Source: Puccinellia tenuiflora (lineage: Eukaryota > Streptophyta > Magnoliopsida > Poales > Poaceae). From it: DNA of 64,000 bases. Of this stretch, positions 1-8,840 are shown one piece after another. Position 1 is the first letter of the stretch. Each line of letters starts with the position of its first letter. The notes beneath the pieces are model-generated. The model had not been told where the DNA came from and made no database searches. It was given only the letters and a program-made list of their open reading frames with translations. The stretch covers positions 186,001 through 250,000 of the forward strand of contig QRDG01000517.1 of the NCBI GenBank assembly GCA_012064385.1, in the 5' to 3' direction. The position numbers and the translations under genes were made by a program.

Positions 1-423
1 GAGATCCTTTACCATCTTTTATTTCCCAATGATCGCATCTTTGTATCAAATGTTAACCCGAAATTGACTGTGTTGCTAAGTTGGTTAAACATATTTTTGT
101 TTGTTCCGCCTTAAGGCGAAGAAAAACAACATTTTGAATAAATGTATTCATCTGATAGCATTTTGTGCCGGGTTGCTTCAAAGTGTTTTGAAACCGAAAG
201 GCGGTGCTTGTTCTGAGTTTAAACAGATTGGTTCTTTATACCCTGTTGCTCAGCAGGTTGTTTTTGCAATAGGTTTGCCGGCACACAAAAAGCTAAGGTA
301 TCAAAGCCAGAGGACTGAAGGCATAAAAATTGTCAACTGCTCCAAATGACTTAAAAATTAATCATGGCAGTGCAAAAGACTTAGCTGTTTTACAGACATA
401 TTGCATACGAATGTTTGGACGGC
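1..423. other. No gene recognised
   Basis: AT-rich stretch downstream of the minus-strand exon remnants. A short open frame at 101-349 has no recognisable domain. This may be the 3' untranslated part of the neighbouring remnant. Confidence 0.4.
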
Positions 424-2399
424 TTAACAACATGCCGGCTCAAGCAGCTTTCTCCGACTCTTCGCCTTCGTCTTCCGACTGAACAGGCATAGGGGGCATG
501 ACACTTCCTTGAAGGTGGTGGTGAGGGAGACAATCTTGCCAATTTTGCTGGCGTATCTAGACACTGAGTGAAGGATGTCTTTCTGGTCTTTCGCTTCAAG
601 AGGCGTCCCGTCAGCCTTATCGTCTGGAAAGCTGGAAGCAACTCGCCCGGCTTCGGCATCTAGATAGTGCGCCATCATTAGGCTAAGAGCCATCTTCGCA
701 CCACCTGGAATGCTGGATCGAAGCTTCTCATCGTGAAGCAAAGTTGCCTCGTTCAGCATCTCGGGAAGGCTTGCAAGTTCGGCAAGAGGCTCGGTGTCGC
801 CAGGAAAGAACTTGGCCGTAAATTCTTTGCCAGTGGCAAGAATCTTTGGGAGCATCTCCCCCATCTCCAGAATCCGCGTAAGCCGGTTATTCACTGTCAC
901 CTTCTGGCCATATCCCGCTAGAGCTGAAAAAGGCGAAGTACAAATGTTGAGTTAATCTCATCACCTCCGGCAAAAAATGTTGAGTACGAGGTCTTTTAAT
1001 TGAGGCTTACTCAGGAGTTGGGAGTCTATTGCCAAAGACTCGTCAAGCCGCCGGTCTTGGACTTCACGAAGAGCATCATTGCTTGTCTGCTTCTCCTTCT
1101 GCAGAGCTTGTTCGGCTTGTGCGAGGCGCTCCTTGGCTGACTTCAATTCTGTCGACATAGATTGGTTGAGCTTATTCAGCTCAATGTTCTCCTCGCGGAG
1201 TCGGTCAATGTTGCCAACATTAGCAGTAATATCCTTGGCTTTGTTGATGGCGTATATGGAATATCAACAACAATATAAGCAATTCAGTAGATAGTTGCAA
1301 TGGCCTTGCTGATAAGAACTGTAAATGTACCTTGGTACATGATGCGATCAGCCTCCAAAGCCTCGATGACGGCATCCCTATCAACCAGCTCATTCTTCAG
1401 CCGGCGTATCTCCTTGTTTCTCGCACTCAAAAGATTCACATTTTCAGCACTCATGTTGCGGTGTATCTGTGTAAGGAGGCGCTAAGCTATGAGCCGGCAG
1501 GAAGTTTAAGTCGTCTACAATCGGCCAATATAATGCTCGGGGGCTAAGCAACTAATATTCTAAAGTTTTTTCCTAGAACACCAAGCCGGAAAATTTCAGT
1601 CGACTTGGCGCTCGGGGGCTAGGATATTCTGTTTTTCTCTTAACTCGGCAAGCCTATTCTGACCACTTTGCCGCGTTCATATATTAAACCCGGCATAGTG
1701 CTCGGGGTCTACTGAGGATATAGATAAGGCATACCTGGTAGTGCTCACGAAAGATGGAGATGTCGACTTCGAAGGATTCGGCAAAGGAGTTGTGCCGGTC
1801 CTCCAACACGTCAATGACATCATACGTGTCATACGCGATGGATTGGCCCGGCTCGTCATCCCTAAAGGTGGTTCCTTTCTTCCGCGCAAAACGGGGAGCC
1901 GGGATAAAGTGGTCCTGGAAGTCTGACTTGATGCGGCCGTCTTCGTCAAAGGCTTCCTCCATGATTGGAGGGAGGACCGGGGCATCATTAGCCGTAGCTT
2001 CAGCCCTATCTTGTGAGGAAGGCATATTCACCTTTCCCGTCAGCTACATCCACTCGCTTGCCGGAGTAACCTAAGCACGAGGTCGGCTAGGTTCTATCGG
2101 CTTGGACGAAGCGGACGGTCCTTCTGCTGATGCCGGCTTAGTTACCAGAGGAGTTGGAGGAGGAACCGTGGGAGAAGTCTTTCTCCGCACGGCTAACACC
2201 TTGGTCTTCAAAGCCGGAGCTTTCTTGAACCTGCAAAAAGCGAAAAGGTTTAAGACAGGGATAATCCAGCAAAGCTGGGTTTGAAAAGAGGAATATCAGG
2301 CTTACTTCTTGGTGGGAATGTCAAGCCCAGCAAGAGCGTCATAGTCATCAGACGACTTGGCACCAATCGTAAGAGATTGGCTCTTTCTCTTTCGGCCCT
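424..2399 (-). pseudogene. Exon remnants of a multi-exon transposon-associated gene (3' part)
   Basis: Reading the minus strand from 2399 down, protein-like blocks are separated by introns. They lie near 2306-2399 (basic, ends IPTKK at a GTAAGC donor), 2081-2231, 1735-2028 (acidic, donor CAG/GTATGC), 1334-1454, about 960-1270 and 424-915. The 960-1454 blocks are heptad-rich (NKEIRRLKNELVDRD, KERLAQAEQALQKEK) and predict a coiled coil. The layout resembles the plant proteins annotated as 'putative gypsy-type transposase', which have a basic or acidic centre followed by a coiled coil; that family assignment is a guess. The 5' half is missing because an LTR starts at 2400. Some junctions do not join in frame and no clean acceptor is seen for the 960-1270 block, so I treat it as broken. 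Confidence 0.5.
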
Positions 2400-3908
2400 T
2401 GATACGTGTCAAACGTATCTATAATTTTTGATTGATCCATGCTTGTTTTATGTCATTTTCACATGTTTTTGCCATCTTATTATATCATTTTAAAGCATTT
2501 TGTTGGACTAACCTATTGACAAGATGCCCAGTGCCAGTTCCCTATTTTTGTCCTGTTTTTGTTGCAGAAAGTTATTTCTGGAAATATTCTCGGAATTGGA
2601 CGAAAATTTACGGTGATTTTTTATTGAGGAAATAAGGACCGGAGCCAGAAGGGCGACCCCGGGAGGGACCCACAGGCCAGGGGCGGGTCCCACCCGCGGG
2701 TCTAAGGGGGGGCCACGGCCGGGGGTGGTCCCTGCCCCTCGGAGACCCCCTCGCGACGCCCTTTGGCCTATAAATCATCCCCGATGAAAAAACCCTAAGC
2801 CCTGAAGGATTTTTCCAAATACGATACAGAGCTCCGCCGCCATCGCTGACAAGTTTCGGGGGTTCAGAAGGTCCTGTTCCGGCACCCTGCCGGGACGAGG
2901 ATCGACCGCCGGAGCCATCTCCATCAACACCGCTGCTTCCCGTGATGAGGAGGGAGTAGTCCCTCACCGGGACTGAGGTTTATATAAGTAGCTATGTGGT
3001 TATCTCTCTCCCATGATGTGATCTTCGTTGTCATCATGAGCTTTATTAGTATAGTTGAATACATGATGTTTCCCTATGTGTAATGAATATGATGTTGTTC
3101 AAGTGGTGTTATCTAGTATAATTTGCAGAGTCACCGTTGTGATCACGGTACCACGGTGACAGTGAGGGTGCCATGTGTGGCTCTATGCATCAAGATTAGA
3201 GGGATCTTTATCATGAGTTTGTTCTTTATTATTGTTGGATTGAATAGATCATGAGGTTTCTTGATGCTTGTGTTATTGAAGAAAGAGACTATTCAAGAAA
3301 TAGGTTGTGGTGTTTTGTTAGTACTATCTTTGCATGCGGATAGTGACAGCATGAAGTGTCCATAGATGTGGAATACGAACTTTAAGGTGTGCTTTCCGTA
3401 GCCCTATGCAATTCTCATCCTATTTGATCCACGAAAGAATGATCTCCGAGTAACATCTACCATGCATGTGTTTTTGTGGGAACTATCATGTGTTTAATTA
3501 TGTTAATGATGTTGAGAGTAATCACTAGTGAAAGTATGAAGCCTAGGCCTTGTTTCCAAGCATTGATACACCATTTTTAGTCACTTTTGTCACTTGTTTG
3601 CTTGCTGCCATTTTTATTACAGAATTACAAAATCACCTTTTACCATCCATATCACTTGCATTTTACTATCTCTTCGCCGAACTAGTGCACCTATACAACT
3701 GACAATTTTATTAGGTGTGTTGGGGACACAAGAGACTTCTTGTATCTTAATTGCAGGGTTGCTTGAGAGAGGATACATTCACCTTACACCTCCCTGAGAT
3801 CGATAAACCTTGGGTTACTCACTTAAGGGAAATTTGCTGCTGTCCTACAAACCTCTGCGCTTGGAGGCCCAACAAGTCTACAAGAATAGAAGCATGTAGT
3901 AGACACCA
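2400..3908 (+). repeat. 5' LTR of the gypsy remnant
   Basis: Starts TGATACG at 2400 and most likely ends ACACCA at 3908, about 10 bases before the primer-binding site, giving roughly 1.5 kb. A CCTATAAAT sequence at about 2765-2773 is a plausible TATA box for transcription from the LTR. There is no partner LTR in the window, so the 3' boundary rests on the spacing to the primer-binding site. Confidence 0.65.
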
Positions 3909-4075
3909 AGCTCTTTTCTGGCGCCATTGCCGGGAAGGTAAGAGGACGCACTACAATTCCTCTCCCGTCAACGAAGCTCTTTTCTGGCACCATTGCCGGG
4001 GAGGAAAGGTAAGCGGTACTCACACTCCAATGATGAAGCTAATTTCTAGCATTGTTATTGGGAAGGTGAGTGCTT
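3909..4075 (+). promoter_or_regulatory. tRNA-Asp-type primer-binding site, in three decaying tandem copies
   Basis: TGGCGCCATTGCCGGGAA at 3919 is complementary to the 3' end of plant tRNA-Asp(GUC) with one mismatch, so it is a credible minus-strand primer site just inside the LTR. A second copy (CTGGCACCATTGCCGGGGAG, about 3980-4000) and a more diverged third (about 4040-4070) follow, each preceded by GAAGCT and a short pyrimidine run. Only the first has near-complete complementarity. Confidence 0.7.
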
Positions 4076-4227
4076 GAAGGTATCTTCTTTAGATCTTGCA
4101 ATTAAATCTTTTTGTTTCTTGTTTTTATTTCACTAGTTCGGTTTAATGGAAAAAAAATATGAGAGAGCTTTATAAAATTTACCTTGAAATTGGTCATGAT
4201 GCTTTTGAATAGAAAATTAAAAAACCT

Positions 4228-4899
4228 ATGGAACTTTATTTGCATAATAATCATTATAGTAGCAATGTTATTAGCATGATTTCTTTGGACACCGTTATTG
4301 CTAATGCTAAGGAAAATTCTAAGCTTGGGGAAGCTGGTTTTGATGAATATGATCTTTTTAGTCCCCCAAGCTTTGAGGAGGAAATTTGCTTTGATTATAC
4401 TATGCCTCCTATATATGATGATTATTATGATGAATGTGATATTTTCATTCCACCTACTATTGAGGAAAAAGTTTATTATGATCATGATATGCCTCCTATT
4501 TATGATGATTACAATGATGGTTATGATAGTTTTACTCCCACTATTACTAATGAGAAGGATTTTACTTATGTGGAGAGTAATAATAATACTTTTATGCATG
4601 TGAATCATGAGAAAAATGCTTTATGTGATGGTTATGTTATTGAGTTTTCTTATGATTCTATTGAAAGTTATTATGAGAGAGGGAAGCGTGGTTATATAAA
4701 TTTTCATCTTATGAAGTTTCCCCTCTTTATGTTGAAGGTTTTAATGTTGCACTTGCTTTGCCTTCCTATGCTTAATGCTTTATGCTCCAATGATTTATTT
4801 TCTTACAAGATTCCTATGCATAGGAAGAGAGTTAGACTTAAATGTGTTTTTATTTGCTTCATGATGCTCTCTTTTGCGTTCCAACTCTTATTCTTATGA
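4228..4899 (+). CDS. Leader ORF of the gypsy element, acidic tyrosine-rich repeats, function unknown
   Basis: An ATG at 4228 opens a 223-residue frame in the leader between the primer-binding site and where gag would lie. The protein is AT-biased in codon use and strongly acidic. It carries two near-identical repeats (MPPIYDDYYDECD and MPPIYDDYNDGYD) preceded by FEEE/IEEK segments. The C-terminal third (after about residue 165) is hydrophobic and may represent read-through into non-coding leader. I recognise no domain. Such extra ORFs upstream of gag occur in some Triticeae gypsy families; I know of no demonstrated role. The CACTA insertion downstream means it is no longer part of a complete element. 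Confidence 0.5.
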   Translation: MELYLHNNHYSSNVISMISLDTVIANAKENSKLGEAGFDEYDLFSPPSFEEEICFDYTMPPIYDDYYDECDIFIPPTIEEKVYYDHDMPPIYDDYNDGYDSFTPTITNEKDFTYVESNNNTFMHVNHEKNALCDGYVIEFSYDSIESYYERGKRGYINFHLMKFPLFMLKVLMLHLLCLPMLNALCSNDLFSYKIPMHRKRVRLKCVFICFMMLSFAFQLLFL

Positions 4900-5630
4900 G
4901 AGCATCATTAAAATCTCAAGCCTAGCTAAAAGGCTATAACGAAAAGCGCATGTTGGGAGGCAACCCATCTTTTACTTTCAGTTTGTTTTTGTTTTTATTG
5001 AGTCATGAAGTTGTTGCCTCTGTATCAACTTCATTGTATCTTTTTATTTTGGTTTTTTGTGCCAATTTTAGCCTCTAATACATTGAAAGTGCGAGGTATT
5101 GTTTTGCTGTCCAGAAACAGATTTCTGTCCTTCACTGTTCGAAAATACAGAAAATCCCTGAATTTCATATTTTTCTGATATTTTCAGACAGCAAGCCTGA
5201 TACTTTTATATATCTTTAGTTAGTTTTGAGTTTTCTGATTTGAGCTACAGAAGTGCCTCGAAAAATTCAATCTTTACAGGTTGTTCAGTTTTTGACAGAT
5301 TCTGCTTTTATTTTGTATTCGTCTCTTTACTATCGTCAAATGTGATACTCTTGAGGAGGAGTACCACATTGAGGCTTAGTAAACAGTAGCTAATGCCCAA
5401 TAAAGTTGTTTGCAATTTGTCTTGAGTTGAACACATATGCATTTTAATTTATAAGCACTAACCCTCTAATCAGTTTATAAAAAGTTTTGTGGCAAGGGAG
5501 TTTTTAAGTTCCAAAGGAGAGGAGAATGAAGAAATTGAAGATAGATCAGAGCTCAATCTTGGGGATGACCCCATGGCACCCCCTCTGAATATCAAGAACC
5601 ATCAACCGTCTAAGCTTGGGGATGCCCAAG
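4900..5630 (+). other. AT-rich gypsy leader, no gene
   Basis: Continuation of the gypsy leader, including the segment TGTTGGGAGGCAACCCAT near 4950. No ORF with domain content is seen. The frame at 5489-5884 crosses the CACTA boundary and is chance. Confidence 0.5.
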
Positions 5631-5660
5631 CACTAGTAGAAAACAGGCCTTTCGCCCGGG
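5631..5660 (+). repeat. CACTA left terminal inverted repeat
   Basis: CACTAGTAGAAAACAGGCC starts at 5631, followed at once by subterminal repeats (TTAGTCGCGG, TTTGTCGCGG, GGGACAAATGG). Confidence 0.85.
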
Positions 5661-6033
5661 CCATTAGTCGCGGACGTGTCTCAACCCGCGACTACAAGTC
5701 CGGCCACGTCGCCCCGAAATCTACGGCCCATTTGTCGCGGTTCGTTAGGAACCTTTTGTCGCGGATTGAGATACCAACCGGGACAAATGGCATCTGCGGC
5801 CGCCGCGAAAATGGCCCCCACCTTTTGTCCCGGTTCGTGTCTCGAACCGGGAGTAATACCGCGCCTTTCCGCGACGGTTCGTGATTCGAAGGCCTTTGAG
5901 TTCCCGCGCTTGATCACACGGGGAAACGAAGAGGTTGATCACACGGGGGAAACGAAGAGGTTGATCAAATTAAATGGATTTTGGGAACACGGTTGGATTA
6001 ATTACCACGGCCTCCTCATCTCCCTTGCTATCT

Positions 6034-6041
6034 CTATATAA
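6034..6041 (+). promoter_or_regulatory. TATA box of the CACTA-borne exonuclease gene
   Basis: CTATATAA lies about 90 bases upstream of the ATG at 6131 and is followed by an unbroken leader, as in a plant RNA polymerase II promoter. Confidence 0.55.
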
Positions 6042-6130
6042 GAGAGCTACAGTGCCATTTGCCAAATGCACCATCTCCTCTCTGTAATCTCTCTACTCAA
6101 AAATCCTCTCTCGAATCGCTGCCGCGCGCC

Positions 6131-6820
6131 ATGGAGCCACTTGCGTGCCCACCTCGATCCCAGGTGTTCCACTACAAGGACGACGCCGTCAACATGAACT
6201 TCAAGGTCGTGGTCACTCTCCGCGCATCAACCGTGGAGAGATGGATCCGCGACGTCAAGAGGCGCTACCTCGACGCCGCACCGAAGAAGATCGTGGGCCT
6301 CGACTGCGAGTTCACCGACGCCGCACCCAAGGAGAGGCAGCGTGCCGCCGTCCTGCAACTCTCCGTGGAGACCGACACGTTGGTGTTCCATATTTGCTAC
6401 GCTGATCAGGTGCCGCAGGCCCTCAAGGACTTCTTGATGGACAAAACCATCAAATTCTGCGGCGCGGCTATCAACAACGATCAACGTATGCTGGAGCCTT
6501 ACAGAATTCATATTCCGTCCGCCGTCGACCTCCAGCGGGCCGTTCACCCTAACCCAACGTACCCTAATCTTCCGAGTCTCTATGCTCTAGCCAATTTTAC
6601 TATTGGCACAACGCTTCAGAAGAAGAAGATCAACAAGAAGAAGAAGAAGAAGGAGGACGAGAAGAAAAAGGAGGAAGAAGAGGACCTCACGAGAGGTTGG
6701 GGCAACTTTCCATTGAGCTTTTATCGCATCAAGTATGCCGCTCTGGACGCTCGCCTAGGCTACGAGATTGCTAGGAGGTGTCTCGGTGGTATGTGCGTAT
6801 GTCTCAATGTGTCGATCTAG
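6131..6820 (+). CDS. DEDDy 3'-5' exonuclease (Werner-type fold) carried inside the CACTA element
   Basis: The ATG at 6131 has a good context (GCGCCATGG) and opens 229 residues. The domain spans roughly residues 20-215. Exo I is KIVGLDCEF with the Asp and Glu; Exo II is FCGAAINNDQRML with the central Asp; Exo III is YAALDARLGYEI, supplying the Tyr and final Asp. All four DEDD acidic positions and the tyrosine typical of the WRN-like/RNase D group are present. A low-complexity KKKKKKEDEKKKEEEEE insert lies between Exo II and III. No transit peptide or membrane segment is evident. Substrate is unknown; relatives degrade DNA or RNA from the 3' end. It lies between the CACTA left end and the tnp2 promoter, so capture by the transposon is the simplest reading. 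The C-terminus (CLGGMCVCLNVSI) may be read-through past a splice donor at GGTATG. Confidence 0.7.
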   Translation: MEPLACPPRSQVFHYKDDAVNMNFKVVVTLRASTVERWIRDVKRRYLDAAPKKIVGLDCEFTDAAPKERQRAAVLQLSVETDTLVFHICYADQVPQALKDFLMDKTIKFCGAAINNDQRMLEPYRIHIPSAVDLQRAVHPNPTYPNLPSLYALANFTIGTTLQKKKINKKKKKKEDEKKKEEEEDLTRGWGNFPLSFYRIKYAALDARLGYEIARRCLGGMCVCLNVSI

Positions 6821-7673
6821 ATCGTCTCAACAATAATTGTCATATGTGAGACGTTTGATTGAAATTATAAAAAGTTGTCTGATCTTTGGATTTATGTAGC
6901 ACTTGTTTTCCCTTTATATTGTTAATTATCTCTGGACCGTAATAATATTCAGCAATAGCAAGTTTGTGCACATATCAAAAGTAATTTTTTTTATTATAAA
7001 GAGTTCTACACATTCTAAGGATTTTGTAATGACTAAAAATTTGTTGAATTTGGCCAAGTGGATCAAAAGTTATGGAATTTCGAAAGTTAAGGATTTAAAA
7101 CTCTCTCTCTGTCGATCCCTCTCTCTTCTATTCCAAAAGTGTACGGTATGTGGTAGCGTAGAAATATACGAAAACTATTTTGAAATGAAGAAAAGAAATA
7201 AATAAAATGAAAAGAAAATGAATTCTCTGCCGCGGCAAAGAAAACTGTCCAAATTTCTGCCGCGATCATTAGTCGCGGCCTGGTATACGAGCCGCGACAA
7301 AAGCTTGTGACCCTGTTTTGGTGGCCTTTTGTCCCGGTTTGTATCTCAAACCGGGACAAATGGTCTGGCCCTATATATATGCAGCCCCTCTTCCCCCTCC
7401 GCGACACTCTCTTGTTTTTTTTTCCTGGTGGGAGGTGGTGTTGGTTTGTGCTAGTTTTTTTTTTCTACATATGCACTAGAGGTGTTCGGTGAAATGCCTG
7501 TTAGAGCGATGCCACTTGAGTTCACACCAAACAAACATGATATGAGGTGTCCGAGCCACACTTAAGCTTCCTCCTCTTTGTTTCCAAGTTTCCTAAAAGG
7601 TTAGCAACTACTTTCTTGTTTAGACCACGCGGTACTAATTTTAGCATCGTGATTGCGTTTGATATATAGTTGC
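6821..7673 (+). other. CACTA subterminal repeats and presumed tnp2 promoter
   Basis: No gene. From about 7138 to 7290 the sequence repeats the block at about 28755-28900 near the right end (same orientation; shared GTAGCGTAGAAATATACGAA and AATTCTCTGCCGCGG). TTAGTCGCGG and TTTGTCCCGG palindromes follow. CCCTATATATATGCAG at about 7370-7383 is a likely TATA box for the transposase. Confidence 0.55.
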
Positions 7674-8835
7674 ATGATGCAGATGGGCCACCCATGGATG
7701 TACGGTGACCGACGCTCTGGCGCTTATAGAGAAGGCGTGCGTTCTTTTATCGTTGTGTCCGTGGCGAACAAGCGGCGGGATGGTTTTATGTGTTGTCCGT
7801 GTGTCGAATGTCGGAATGAGAAGGATTACACTTCCTCAAGAGTCATTCAGAGCCACCTGCTTCGGTCTGGTTTCATGCCCGGCTATAATGTCTGGACCTA
7901 TCACGGAGAAAGAGGGGTTATGATGGAAGACGTCGATGAAGAAGAGAACGATGATGACAACTACCGATCTATGTTTCCTGAATACGCTGATACTGCAATG
8001 AAAGACAATGAAGAAGAAGGAGGTGAAGAACGGGCAGCATATGAGCCCGCTGATGATCTTGGTCGGGTCATTTCTGATGCAAAGCGAGACTGCGACACAG
8101 AAAAGGAGAGGTTGCAGTTCGAGCAGATGTTACAGGACCACAACAAATTGTTGTACCCAACTTGTGAAGATGGCCAGAAGAAGCTGGGTAGCACACTAGA
8201 ATTGCTGAAGTGGAAGGCAGAGACCGGTGTGACTGACTCGGGATTTGAAAAGTTGCTGGTACTAATGAAGAAGATGCTTCCAAGAAATAACGAATTGCCC
8301 GCCAGTACGTACGAAGCAAAGAAGCTTGTCTGCCCTCTAGGATTAGACGTGCAGAAGATACATGCATGCCCTAATGACTGCATCCTCTACCGTGGTGAGA
8401 AGTACGAGAATATGGATAAATGTCCGGTATGCACTGCATTGCGGTATAAGATAAAAAAAGATGACCCTGGTGATGTTGAGGGTGAGCCACCCAGGAAGAG
8501 GGTTCCTGCCAAGGTGATGTGGTATGCTCCTATAATACCACGGTTGAAACGTTTGTTCAGAAACAAAGAGCATGCCAAGTTGTTGCGATGGCACATGGAA
8601 GACCGTAAGAAAGATGGGATGTTGAGGCACCCGGCTGATGGTCGGCAGTGGAGAAAAATCAAGAGAGAGTTCCCGTACTTTACAGGTGACGCAAGGAACT
8701 TATGGTTTGGTCTAAGTACAGATGGCATGAATCCTTTTGGGGAGCAGAGCTGCAGTCACAGCACCTGGCCCGTGACTCTATGTATCTACAACCTTCCTCC
8801 TTGGTTGTGCATGAAGCGGAAGTTCATTATGATGC

Positions 8836-8840
8836 CAGTG
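8836..8840. repeat. Target-site duplication CAGTG (left)
   Basis: CAGTG at 8836-8840 is repeated at 18798-18802, flanking the nested retrotransposon. Removing one copy plus the element restores the tnp2 frame across the junction. Confidence 0.95.

Larger units (their letters stand above)
2400..5630 (+). mobile_element. 5' LTR and leader of a truncated Ty3/gypsy retrotransposon
   Basis: The segment opens with TGATACGTG, a start I associate with abundant Triticeae gypsy LTRs, and is followed by a long LTR, a primer-binding site and an AT-rich leader ORF. No gag, protease, reverse transcriptase or 3' LTR follows, because a CACTA end (CACTAGTAGAAAA) begins at 5631. It is a 5' remnant, inserted into the gene remnant on its left. 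The family name (Sabrina, WHAM or Jeli-like) is not assigned. Confidence 0.75.

Noticed and set aside
4102..4608. Minus-strand 168-codon Ile-rich frame
   Set aside because: Antisense shadow of the acidic leader ORF with AT-driven composition.
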